Source: Clostridiales bacterium UBA5446 (GTDB taxonomy: Bacteria; Bacillota; Clostridia; Oscillospirales; Oscillospiraceae). From it: 15,168 nucleotides of DNA. The translations under genes and the position numbers were made by a program. This document shows, piece after piece, positions 1-6,987 of this stretch. The first letter of the stretch is position 1, and every line of letters begins with the position of its first letter. Below the pieces are notes generated by a model. The model made no database searches. It saw nothing but the letters and a program-made list of their open reading frames with translations, and was not told the DNA's origin. The stretch is from the NCBI GenBank assembly GCA_002427465.1, contig DIRC01000032.1, positions 1 to 15,168 of the forward strand. The letters are read 5' to 3'.

Positions 1-65
1 TCCACCAGGGAGAAGCCGGCGTTGCCTTTCATAAACTTTCTGTGCTTTTCCATCAGTTTTTTCAT
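1..65 (-). CDS. Type IV prepilin, N-terminal fragment (cut by window edge)
   Basis: Only the first 21 codons, from an ATG at 65-63 read leftward, lie in the window. They translate to MKKLMEKHRKFMKGNAG followed by FSLV. This is a class III (type IV prepilin) leader: a basic segment, then Gly at 17, then Phe at 18 starting the hydrophobic mature N-terminus. Prepilin peptidase (PilD) would cut between G17 and F18 and methylate the Phe. The conserved Glu at mature position 5 would be the next codon; its first two bases, GA, are the last ones visible. An AGAGG Shine-Dalgarno lies 10 bases before the ATG. The gene is downstream of pilB-pilT-pilC in the same direction and would supply a pilin subunit. 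Whether it is the major or a minor pilin cannot be judged from this fragment. Confidence 0.85.
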   Translation of the reverse strand, partial: MKKLMEKHRKFMKGNAGFSLV

Positions 66-114
66 GTTTCTTTAACCTCTCTTTTCAGAAAAATGGGGTT
101 GTTTTTTATTTATA

Positions 115-150
115 TAAAGCCCGGGCATTCCCCTGAAACGCCGGGGTTTA
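115..150 (-). other. Imperfect hairpin between pilC and the prepilin gene
   Basis: An inverted repeat with ten-base arms and one mismatch (115-124 against 141-150, core CCCGG/CCGGG) encloses a 16-base loop. It begins 9 bases after the pilC stop. In the minus-strand transcript it is followed by TATATAAATAAAAAAC rather than a run of U, so it is not a classic intrinsic terminator. It could be a weak attenuator or an RNA end that lets the prepilin message accumulate separately from the ATPase genes. Function is inferred. Confidence 0.3.
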
Positions 151-158
151 TATCGGAA

Positions 159-1376
159 TCAAAGGTTGTCCAGAGCGCCGTACATGGTGGCCATGGGCAT
201 GATGACCGAAAGGATGATGGTTCCCACCACCAGGGCCAGAAAGACGATGATAAGCGGCTCCAGGGCGGCCATGAGCTGGGCGGTGGCCTGCTCCACCTCG
301 GCCTCGTAATAGTCCGCCATCCGGGTGAGCATCCCCTCAATATCGCCGGTCTCCTCACCGATGCCCACCATCTGGTAGACCATGGCGGGGAAAATGCCGC
401 TGCGCTTCAAGGTTTCGGAAAGGGGGTTGCCCATGGCCACATCGTCCCGGGCGTCGTCCAGAGCCTCGCGGAAATAGACGTTGGAGATGACCCCGCAGGT
501 GATCTCCAGCGCGTCGATCAGCGGGATGCCGGCGGCCAGCAGGGTGGAGAGGGTTCTGGCCATTCTGGCGGAGGCGGTCTTGACGGTGAGTTTGCCGAAA
601 AGGGGCAGCTTCATGGCCAGGCTGCCGAAAAAGTGCTCCCCCACATCGCTTTTGTAAAACATCCGGATCAGCAGGGTAAGGCCGGCGACGGCGGCGGCCA
701 GGATATACCAATAGTTCTGGATGAATTTGGAGGCCGCGATGACGGCCTTGGTGATCCCGGGCAGCTCCGTGCCCAGGTCGACGAACATGGACTCGAAGGT
801 GGGCACCACGAAAGACAGCATCGCAATGACCACCACAATGGCCACCACGAAGACCACAATGGGGTAAATCGAGGCTTTCTTCACCGTGGCCTTGAGCTTT
901 TCGTCCTTTTCAAATTGCTCCGCCATGCGGCTGAAGGAAATATCCAGGCTGCCGGAGGCTTCGCCGGCCTCCGCCATGGTGATGAAGATGCCTGAAAAAA
1001 TATCCCGCCGCCTGGCCATGGCCGCTGCCAGGGAGTCGCCCTTTTCAATGCCGGTCCGGCATTCGGCAACGGCGTCCCGCAGGCGTTTATTTTCCGTCTG
1101 CGCCGTGAGCATCTCCAGCGCGTCCACCACGGGAACGCCCGCGTTGATGATGCTGACAAACTGGCGGCAAAAAACCGCCATGTCCCGTGCCTTGGGCTTT
1201 CTTTTCAGGAAGCTCAGCTCAATATCCTTGCCCAGAGCGCCGGTTTCCGCAATGGAGGCCACGGTAAGGCCGCCCCTGCGAAGTTCTTCCAGGGCTTTGT
1301 CCCGGCTTTCGGAGCCGATAGAGCCTTTTGTTTCCTTGCCTTTCCTGTCGATGGCAACATAGCTGAAGGTTGTCAA
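159..1376 (-). CDS. pilC: Type IV pilus inner-membrane platform protein PilC (GspF family)
   Basis: Encodes a 405-residue polytopic membrane protein that forms the platform on which PilB and PilT act to add or remove pilin. The sequence shows the usual opening (FSYVAIDRKGKETKG, residues 4-18) and two repeated GspF (T2SSF) cytoplasmic domains at about 65-190 and 265-395. Each repeat has a recognisable core: FCRQFVSIINAGVPVVDALE in the first and MARTLSTLLAAGIPLIDALE in the second. Membrane segments lie near 171-193, 222-238 and 373-396. Length is normal for the family. The start is TTG at 1376-1374: no ATG or GTG is in frame upstream before a stop, an AGGGA site lies 9 bases before it, and the conserved N-terminus begins immediately. 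It follows pilT after 39 bases. Confidence 0.95.
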   Translation of the reverse strand: MTTFSYVAIDRKGKETKGSIGSESRDKALEELRRGGLTVASIAETGALGKDIELSFLKRKPKARDMAVFCRQFVSIINAGVPVVDALEMLTAQTENKRLRDAVAECRTGIEKGDSLAAAMARRRDIFSGIFITMAEAGEASGSLDISFSRMAEQFEKDEKLKATVKKASIYPIVVFVVAIVVVIAMLSFVVPTFESMFVDLGTELPGITKAVIAASKFIQNYWYILAAAVAGLTLLIRMFYKSDVGEHFFGSLAMKLPLFGKLTVKTASARMARTLSTLLAAGIPLIDALEITCGVISNVYFREALDDARDDVAMGNPLSETLKRSGIFPAMVYQMVGIGEETGDIEGMLTRMADYYEAEVEQATAQLMAALEPLIIVFLALVVGTIILSVIMPMATMYGALDNL

Positions 1377-1415
1377 GATGTCACGTCCCTAAAACCGATT
1401 TTTCCAGGCCGCGGG

Positions 1416-2474
1416 TCAGAGTATGATTTTTCGGCTCAGCGCCGTCCTGTCCTGGGCGAAAAGCATGGCGGTTTCGCCGGTGATCACGCCGCCGGAATAG
1501 AGGGCGTAAATCGCGTCGTCCATGGTCTGCATACCCTGCTTTTTGTTGGTTTGGAGGACGGATTGTATCTGAAAGGTCTTGGCCTCGCGGATATGGTTTC
1601 GTATTGCGCTGTTGGAGATCATGACCTCCATGGCGGCCACGCGGCCCTTGCCGCCTACTTTGGGCATGAGCTGCTGGGAAACCACGCATTCAAGCACATC
1701 CGCCAGCTGAGTCCGGATTTGCTGCTGTTGGTAGGGTGGAAAAACGTCGATAATCCGATCAATGGTGTTCGCCGCCCCGATTGTATGCAGGGTTGAAAAG
1801 ACCAGGTGGCCGGTTTCCGCCGCCGTCACGGCGGTGGCGATGGTTTCCAGGTCGCGCATTTCCCCAACGAGGATCACGTCCGGGTCCTCCCGGAGGGCGG
1901 CGCGCAGGGCGGTGGCGTAATTTTTGGAGTCGCTGCCCATCTCCCGCTGGTTCACAATGGACTTATCATGCCTGTGCAGGTACTCGATGGGGTCCTCCAG
2001 GGTGATGATATGGTCGTGATAAGTATGGTTTATGATGTTAAGCAGGGAGGCCAGGGTGGTGGATTTGCCGCTGCCAGTGGCGCCGGTGACCAGCACCAGG
2101 CCGCGCTTTTTATGCACCATGTCCACGACGCTCCGGGGGATGCCGAGAGTCTCCGGGTCCGGGATTTCAAAGTTGAGGATGCGGGCTACGAGGGCCGTGC
2201 TGCCCCGCTGGCGGAACACGTTCACCCGGAACCGGCCGAGGCTGCTGACGGAATAGGCGAAGTCCACCTCGCCGTCCTGTTCGAAGGCGGTGATCTGCCG
2301 TTCCTGCATGATGGCATAGGCAATGTCATGAAGCTGGTCCGGCATCAGAGTTTCGTCGCTCATCTCTATAATTTTGCCGTATACCCGGCAGGAGGGCGGA
2401 CGGCCGCTGGAAAGATGAAGGTCTGAGGCGTTCATTTCCATTGCCTGCCGCATGAGGTCGGTGAAGGTGTTCAT
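1416..2474 (-). CDS. pilT: Type IV pilus retraction ATPase PilT
   Basis: Encodes a 352-residue hexameric cytoplasmic ATPase that powers pilus disassembly and hence retraction, twitching and DNA uptake. Visible motifs are the Walker A GATGSGKST (131-139), the Asp box ITLEDPIE (157-164), the Walker B segment DPDVILVGEMRD (197-208) and the His box STLHT (227-231). The C-terminal AIRNHIREAK (290-299) matches the AIRNLIRE signature that separates PilT from PilB and is needed for retraction. Length is typical. ATG at 2474 follows the pilB stop after 8 bases, with AGGAG inside the pilB stop region, so translation is likely coupled. The presence of PilT argues for dynamic, retractile pili rather than a purely secretory pseudopilus. 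Confidence 0.96.
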   Translation of the reverse strand: MNTFTDLMRQAMEMNASDLHLSSGRPPSCRVYGKIIEMSDETLMPDQLHDIAYAIMQERQITAFEQDGEVDFAYSVSSLGRFRVNVFRQRGSTALVARILNFEIPDPETLGIPRSVVDMVHKKRGLVLVTGATGSGKSTTLASLLNIINHTYHDHIITLEDPIEYLHRHDKSIVNQREMGSDSKNYATALRAALREDPDVILVGEMRDLETIATAVTAAETGHLVFSTLHTIGAANTIDRIIDVFPPYQQQQIRTQLADVLECVVSQQLMPKVGGKGRVAAMEVMISNSAIRNHIREAKTFQIQSVLQTNKKQGMQTMDDAIYALYSGGVITGETAMLFAQDRTALSRKIIL

Positions 2475-2482
2475 AAGCCTCG

Positions 2483-4186
2483 CTACTCCTCAAATGAGAT
2501 CTTAATCATTTCCGATAGGGTTGTGATTCCTTCAAGTACATATTCCGCGGCGCTCATATGCAGGGTATGCATACCTTCCGACAGGGCTGTTTCCTTGATG
2601 AGTTCCGTGGTGCCCCGGGTGGATATGACATGCTTGAGCTGGGATGAGATTTCCATTATTTCATAAACGCCGATGCGGCCGTAATACCCTGTTTCCGCGC
2701 AAAGGCTGCAGCCCACGGCGTCATACACTGTGCATTCCCTGTCCGCGGGGACGCCAAGTATCAGCTTTTCGTCGTCGGTTGCCCGGCGGGGCCTGCGGCA
2801 GGCCGTGCACAGCCGCCTGACAAGGCGCTGGGCGATGACGCCGACAAGGGAATCCGCCAGAAGGAAGGATTCCACGCCCATGTCCAAAAGCCGGGTCACG
2901 GTTGAGGCGGCGCTATTGGTATGCAGGGTGCTCACCACCAGATGGCCGGTGATGGAAGCCTGAACCGCTATGGATGCCGTTTCATAGTCCCGGACCTCGC
3001 CGATCATGATAATATCCGGGTCCTGACGTAAAATGGAGCGAAGCGCGTTGGCAAAGGTGAGATCTGCCTTAGGGTTGACCTGAACCTGATTGATTCCGGG
3101 GATATTCGCCTCCACCGGGTCCTCAACGGTGATAATGTTCACGTCTTCGGTGTTCAGCTCCGACAGGGCGGTGTAAAGGGTGGTGGATTTTCCGGAGCCT
3201 GTGGGCCCTGTCACCAGGATGATGCCGTTGGGGTAGGACAGGATGTGGTCGAACCGCTTCATTTCCCAGTCGCGCATGCCAAGCTCGGATTTTTTGCGTG
3301 TCAGGGCGCTGGCCGCTGCAAGGCGCATAACGACCTTTTCGCCGTAGAAGGAGGGGAGGATCGAGACGCGTATGTCGTATTCCGTCCGGTCGACCACCAT
3401 GGTCATGCGGCCGTCCTGCGGTTTGCGCTTTTCCGAAATATCCATGCCGGAAAGGATTTTGACCCGGGTGACTATGGCGGCCAGGAGAGAAATGTCGTAC
3501 AGCATTTTTTCGGAAAGTACTCCGTCTATGCGGTAGCGGACGCGCACCTGCTTTTCAAGTGCCTCCAGATGAATGTCGGACGCCCGCTGGCGGACGGCCT
3601 GCTCAATAATGGAGCGTACAAGCTGGACGATGGGCGCGGAGGACAGCTCGCTTTCCTCTGCGGCGGCCGCGGCTTCCAGCTGCTGGAGCTGCTGCTCGCG
3701 TTCCTTTGCGTACTGCTCGGCGGCGGACATCGCCTCGTCGGTGCCGAAGTATTTGTCAAGCACCGAGTTAATTGCGCTGTGGGTGGAGACCAGCGGCTCT
3801 ATCAGGCAGTTTGTGATAATTGAGATGTCGTCCTGAGCCACCATGTCAAGGGGGTCGGCCATGGCAAGGAGCAGGACGTTGGAGTTGTGCTCGTCAAAGC
3901 CCACTGGCAGGACGCTGTGCTTTCGGAGTACGGAGCCGGGCACGAGACCAAGAACCTCCGGGGGAACCTTGATTCCGCGGAGGTCAATTCTGTCTATGCC
4001 AAGCTGCAGGTGCAGCGCGAGTGCGATATCCTCATCTGTAGTGATGCCATTCTCCACAAGATAATCACCCAGCCGCCGGCGGTCTTTCTGCTGCTCGGTC
4101 AGCGCGGTGGCAAGCTGCTCGGCGGTGATGATCCCCTGCTGCACGAGGATATCTCCCAATCGGTATTTCTTTTTCTGAAAATTCAC
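2483..4186 (-). CDS. pilB: Type IV pilus assembly ATPase PilB (GspE family)
   Basis: Hexameric ATPase that drives pilin polymerisation through PilC. With a GTG start at 4186 the protein has 567 residues. The N-terminus holds two RLGxxLV..G-type motifs (about 9-33 and 38-62), the MshEN/T2SSE_N layout that binds cyclic di-GMP in some homologues. A Gln/Ala-rich, probably helical linker follows (about 155-182). The ATPase core has Walker A GPTGSGKST (327-335), Asp box VEDPVE (354-359), Walker B DPDIIMIGEVRD (389-400) and His box STLHT (419-423). Cys pairs at 460/463 and 493/496 form the PilB zinc site. An ATG five codons upstream (4201) is possible, but it lacks a Shine-Dalgarno. The AGGGGG at 4198-4193, six bases before GTG, would then be inside the gene, so GTG is preferred. 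Confidence 0.95.
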   Translation of the reverse strand: MNFQKKKYRLGDILVQQGIITAEQLATALTEQQKDRRRLGDYLVENGITTDEDIALALHLQLGIDRIDLRGIKVPPEVLGLVPGSVLRKHSVLPVGFDEHNSNVLLLAMADPLDMVAQDDISIITNCLIEPLVSTHSAINSVLDKYFGTDEAMSAAEQYAKEREQQLQQLEAAAAAEESELSSAPIVQLVRSIIEQAVRQRASDIHLEALEKQVRVRYRIDGVLSEKMLYDISLLAAIVTRVKILSGMDISEKRKPQDGRMTMVVDRTEYDIRVSILPSFYGEKVVMRLAAASALTRKKSELGMRDWEMKRFDHILSYPNGIILVTGPTGSGKSTTLYTALSELNTEDVNIITVEDPVEANIPGINQVQVNPKADLTFANALRSILRQDPDIIMIGEVRDYETASIAVQASITGHLVVSTLHTNSAASTVTRLLDMGVESFLLADSLVGVIAQRLVRRLCTACRRPRRATDDEKLILGVPADRECTVYDAVGCSLCAETGYYGRIGVYEIMEISSQLKHVISTRGTTELIKETALSEGMHTLHMSAAEYVLEGITTLSEMIKISFEE

Positions 4187-4254
4187 TATATGCCCCCTCA
4201 TTTAACAGCGGACGGTAAATCCACTGGCTGGGGAATATCCCTTAATATGGATGA

Positions 4255-4269
4255 AATGATAGTATCATT
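4255..4269. repeat. 15-bp palindrome over the pilB -10 box, candidate operator
   Basis: AATGATA-G-TATCATT is a perfect inverted repeat with seven-base arms around a single central G. It covers the predicted pilB -10 hexamer (4259-4264) completely, so a dimeric regulator bound here would block the promoter. No known regulator is recognised from the motif. The surrounding DNA is AT-rich, which raises the chance of a coincidental palindrome. Confidence 0.4.
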
Positions 4270-4287
4270 ATAATTTATACATGTCAA
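4259..4287 (-). promoter_or_regulatory. Sigma-A promoter for the pilBTC-prepilin operon
   Basis: On the minus strand a perfect -35 TTGACA (4287-4282) is followed by a 17-bp spacer and -10 TACTAT (4264-4259, 4 of 6), preceded by TGA as an extended -10. The expected start point is near 4252, giving a 5' leader of about 65 bases before the pilB GTG. The nearby ATTATA (4267-4272), which also reads TATAAT on the minus strand, has only a poor -35 (TTGGAT) and is a weaker alternative. Confidence 0.65.
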
Positions 4288-4331
4288 TTATCCAAGCGGG
4301 GGAAAACACATATTTTCAATAATTTTTCGCG

Positions 4332-4403
4332 GATTCGCACTTAGCCTGCCGAATTGAGCCGCAATATTTGTAAATTAGTTGCGAATCGGGCGCTAACCTG
4401 CCG
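4332..4403. repeat. Paired repeats between the pilB and VWA promoters
   Basis: Two elements occur twice. GATTCGCA (4332-4339) returns inverted as TGCGAATC (4380-4387). TTAGCCTGCCG (4341-4351) returns in direct orientation as CTAACCTGCCG (4393-4403), with 9 of 11 bases the same and a spacing of 52 bp, about five helical turns. The block sits directly upstream of the VWA gene's -35 and between two divergent promoters, as expected for regulator binding sites. No known regulator is recognised. Confidence 0.35.
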
Positions 4404-4424
4404 CGGCGGAATGCGTTATCACGA

Positions 4425-4453
4425 TTGTAAGAATCATGCCGCCGTGTTATAAT
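4425..4453 (+). promoter_or_regulatory. Sigma-A promoter for the VWA gene
   Basis: -35 TTGTAA (4425-4430, 4 of 6), a 17-bp spacer and a perfect -10 TATAAT (4448-4453) preceded by TGT, an extended -10. The start point should fall near 4460, leaving a leader of about 20 bases that contains the AGGGGG ribosome binding site (4470-4475). The -10 and the following bases are almost identical to those of the glpK promoter. Confidence 0.75.
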
Positions 4454-4479
4454 CTTCCTATACGATTTAAGGGGGCGGA

Positions 4480-5913
4480 ATGGTGAAAGCTCTTTGGCGC
4501 GCGGCGCCTGTGTTTTTCCTGGTTGCTATGCTTATAGGCGGAAGCGTATCGGCTGTTTCCGTCGAGCAGGCGCAGGTATGTATGCCGGATATAGACGTTT
4601 ATCTGTATGACGGCGGCGATGTCCTTTCCGGTATTGCCGAAGGCGAGATTACAGCCGCGCTGGATGGCGCAGCCTTAAGCGTGAGAAGTCTGGTCAGGGC
4701 AGAGCAGGGCATTTTCTATGTGTATATGATAGATGTATCCGCGTCCATGCCTGCCGGGCATTTTTCGGCCGCGAAGCAGGCCGTGCTGGAGGCCTGGGGC
4801 CGGCTCAGGGATCAGGACACACTGGCGCTCATCACCTTCGGGAACACAGTTGACCTGCGCCTGGAAGGTGGGGAATCCAGGGCGAAGGTTACTGAAACGC
4901 TGGATTCGCTGAAGAACACCGATACCAGCACAAAATTCTATGATGCGATGGACGTTCTGATAGATACGGTGCTCCAAACTGAGGACATGCGCCGGGTCGC
5001 CGTCGTGATTTCGGACGGGATTGACGATACCGACGCCGGCATGACCCAGGAGGCCCTGGAGGAAAAACTGATCCGAACCGGCGTTTCCATTAGCGCAATG
5101 TGCATTGATACCGCGCCGGAGTCCGGCGTTGCGCAGTTTGGGGACTTTATCAGGCTTTCCGGCGGAGAGCTTTATATTTTCGAACCGGCGGATGCCGGCA
5201 CGGTGCTGGATTCCCTGCTGGATAGGCTGGAGGGCGGATGGCATCTGGCGCTCCAGGCACCGACGAACGTCGCGTCGGGCGAGGAAGCGCTTTTAAATAT
5301 TGATTTTGGCGACGCGCAGTCCATAACGCTTCCGGTGGTGCCCGAACGCTGGATACCGGACAGCAAACAGCCCCGCGTTGAGTCAGTGGTGTACGCCGAG
5401 GGGGAAAATGCGTTCCTTGTGACTTTCAGCGAGGCTGTGACCGGGGCGGAAGCCGACGGCGTATGGATGCTGGCGGATGGAAATGGGGAGCCGGTGGCAA
5501 TGGCGTCGGTGGACGTCATCGACGGCGTTTCCTGCCGCCTGACTATGGCCGCCCCGCCGCCGGAGGGATCGTCCCTGACCCTGACGGTCAGCGGACTGCG
5601 GGACGTGTCGATGGAGAGCAACGAATTATACCGGTATTCTGAGGTCGTATGGTCCGGGAACGCGTCGCCGCCGCCGGCCGATACGGCTTTCCCGGCGGAT
5701 GAGGAGCCGATCGTGGAAACGGGGACGCTGATCATTATCGGGGCGTCGGTGGTCTTTGTTGTGGCCGCGGCGGTGATGATCCTCCGAATGGCGCAGAAAA
5801 AGGCGGGCGTGAAAAAAGAGAAGCGTTCGAAAAAACAAAAGAAAGAGCTGGACACGGAAAAGCCCACGGCAAAATTCATGTTTGTGCAGGATAAGCCGGA
5901 AAACAAGCGTTAA
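4480..5913 (+). CDS. Membrane-anchored extracellular VWA-domain protein with Ig-like domain
   Basis: Encodes 477 residues in a clear layout. A signal peptide (1-25, ending near VSA) is followed by a von Willebrand factor A domain (about 78-250). An Ig-like region resembling SbsA/Big domains comes next (about 298-392, with FLVTFSEAV). Then come a Pro/acidic linker, a membrane segment (about 415-437) and a strongly basic cytoplasmic tail rich in Lys. The VWA metal site looks complete: D85-x-S87-x-S89, a Thr near 151 (STKFYDA) and D179 in VVISDGIDD. Such domains bind protein ligands through a divalent metal. The gene stands alone between a sigma-A promoter and a convergent gene, divergent from the pilus operon. 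A role in adhesion or surface sensing with the pili is inferred only. ATG 4480 lies 4 bases after AGGGGG; GTG 4483 would have better spacing. Confidence 0.85.
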   Translation: MVKALWRAAPVFFLVAMLIGGSVSAVSVEQAQVCMPDIDVYLYDGGDVLSGIAEGEITAALDGAALSVRSLVRAEQGIFYVYMIDVSASMPAGHFSAAKQAVLEAWGRLRDQDTLALITFGNTVDLRLEGGESRAKVTETLDSLKNTDTSTKFYDAMDVLIDTVLQTEDMRRVAVVISDGIDDTDAGMTQEALEEKLIRTGVSISAMCIDTAPESGVAQFGDFIRLSGGELYIFEPADAGTVLDSLLDRLEGGWHLALQAPTNVASGEEALLNIDFGDAQSITLPVVPERWIPDSKQPRVESVVYAEGENAFLVTFSEAVTGAEADGVWMLADGNGEPVAMASVDVIDGVSCRLTMAAPPPEGSSLTLTVSGLRDVSMESNELYRYSEVVWSGNASPPPADTAFPADEEPIVETGTLIIIGASVVFVVAAAVMILRMAQKKAGVKKEKRSKKQKKELDTEKPTAKFMFVQDKPENKR

Positions 5914-5973
5914 CGAAGATTTAAAAACACGCTCAGATCCTGTCAGGCGCCGATTCTCTCCGGGCACGGTTTT

Positions 5974-5993
5974 CCCGGCCTTCGAAGGCCGGG
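5974..5993. terminator. 20-bp perfect palindrome between convergent genes
   Basis: CCCGGCC-TTCGAA-GGCCGGG is a perfect GC-rich palindrome that would form an eight-base stem in RNA from either strand. It lies 60 bases after the VWA stop and 4 bases after the lipase stop, where a shared bidirectional terminator is expected. Neither strand has a U run after the stem (TTTT precedes it on the plus strand), so termination efficiency is uncertain. CCGGG at 5960-5964 could pair alternatively with the left arm. Confidence 0.45.
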
Positions 5994-5997
5994 TACA

Positions 5998-6939
5998 TCA
6001 ATTCGGGATGCCGCTCAGCCAGCTAAGGATATCGGCATGGACTGCGTCCCGGTTCGGCTCATTAAGCATCTCGTGCCGTCCGTCCTGGTATAATCTGCAC
6101 AGGATGTTCCTCATGCCCGCGGATCGGAACATTGTATAGACTTTCATCACGCCCTTCCCGTTTTTGCCGACGGGATCGCGCCGTCCGCTGATCAGCAGAA
6201 CGGGAAGGTCTGGGTTCATTTTTTTGAGATTGCTTTTTTTTGAGATAAAATCCAGGCCGCCCATCATGTCCCGGAAGAGGCTCACGGATGGCGTGAAGCC
6301 GCAAAGCGGGTCGGCCACGTAGGCGTCCACCACCTCTGTGCTGCCCGACAGCCAGTCGAAATCCGTCCGGTGGGGCTCAAAGCTCTTGTTATAGGTGCCG
6401 AAGGCAGCGTCGTGAACCCTCCGGCTCCGGTAAAGCGGGCCGTGCCTGGCCGCCTCCACGGCGCAGAGCAGGCGTCCGCCGGCCGTCATGATGGCCGGGG
6501 TGTGGCCGGTGCCGGAAAGGATGACCCCCTTCAGGGGGGCGTCGGGAAATCGAATCAGGTATGTGCGCGCAAGGAAACTGCCCATGGAATGGCCAAAGAG
6601 GAAATACGGCGTATCCGGCAGCTTTTCAGCGGTGAGCCGCCGCAGTGTTTCCATGTCGTCAACGACCTTGTTCCAGCCGTCACGCCGACTGAAAAAGCCG
6701 AGATTTTCATCGGAAGCAATGCTTTTGCCGTGGCCCAGGTGGTCGTTGCCTACTACGGCGAAGCCATTGGATGCGAGAAATTCCGCAAAATTCTCATAGC
6801 GGTCGATGTATTCCGCGATGCCATGGGCAAGCTGAACCACCCCGGAGATCTTGCCGTCGGGTATCCACTCCGCCACATGTATGGGCGTGACACCGTCCGA
6901 AGAGGTGAATGTGTATTCACTTTTTGTCACAACTGGCAT
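5998..6939 (-). CDS. Alpha/beta hydrolase, monoacylglycerol lipase-like
   Basis: Encodes a 313-residue cytoplasmic serine hydrolase of the Hydrolase_4 (monoacylglycerol lipase/lysophospholipase) family. Visible features are the oxyanion region VVQLAHGIAEYIDRY (about 34-48), GNDHLGHGKS (64-73), the nucleophile elbow GHSMGS with Ser118, the acid in SGRRDPVG (Asp255) and the catalytic His289 in DGRHEML. No signal peptide is seen. The likely reaction is hydrolysis of monoacylglycerol or a similar ester to fatty acid and glycerol, but substrate is inferred from family. ATG 6939 is chosen because GGAGG lies 8 bases upstream. A TTG two codons earlier (6945) would leave only 2 bases. It is divergent from glpK, which would use released glycerol. 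Confidence 0.88.
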   Translation of the reverse strand: MPVVTKSEYTFTSSDGVTPIHVAEWIPDGKISGVVQLAHGIAEYIDRYENFAEFLASNGFAVVGNDHLGHGKSIASDENLGFFSRRDGWNKVVDDMETLRRLTAEKLPDTPYFLFGHSMGSFLARTYLIRFPDAPLKGVILSGTGHTPAIMTAGGRLLCAVEAARHGPLYRSRRVHDAAFGTYNKSFEPHRTDFDWLSGSTEVVDAYVADPLCGFTPSVSLFRDMMGGLDFISKKSNLKKMNPDLPVLLISGRRDPVGKNGKGVMKVYTMFRSAGMRNILCRLYQDGRHEMLNEPNRDAVHADILSWLSGIPN

Positions 6940-6967
6940 TTTCAATTCCTCCCATTTGTGATATAAT
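6939..6967 (+). promoter_or_regulatory. Sigma-A promoter for glpK
   Basis: -35 TTTTCA (6939-6944, 4 of 6), a 17-bp spacer and a perfect -10 TATAAT (6962-6967) with an extended TGA before it. Expected start point is near 6974, giving a leader of about 60 bases. The -35 overlaps the start codon of the divergent lipase gene, and the spacer covers the lipase ribosome binding site. Confidence 0.7.
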
Positions 6968-6975
6968 CTTCCTAT

Positions 6976-6987
6976 TGTAATTTTACA
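6976..6987. repeat. Short palindrome at the glpK/lipase start points, candidate operator
   Basis: TGTAA-TT-TTACA is an inverted repeat with five-base arms. It begins just after the predicted glpK start point and overlaps the -10 of the lipase promoter (6980-6985). A regulator bound here could affect both genes. The motif is short and its regulator is not recognised. Confidence 0.35.

Noticed and set aside
42..995. Long plus-strand open frames opposite pilC, and similar antisense frames across pilT, pilB, the lipase and DUF1015
   Set aside because: They are low-complexity His/Gly/Asp-rich translations of the antisense of clear protein families in GC-rich DNA, with no family resemblance.
4267..4272. 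Second minus-strand TATAAT near pilB as the main promoter
   Set aside because: Its -35 would be TTGGAT (3 of 6). The TTGACA-17-TACTAT promoter with extended TG is better.
6089..6097. Plus-strand TATAAT-like sequence inside the lipase gene
   Set aside because: It is within coding sequence, antisense to the gene, with no usable -35 or downstream plus-strand gene before the glpK promoter.
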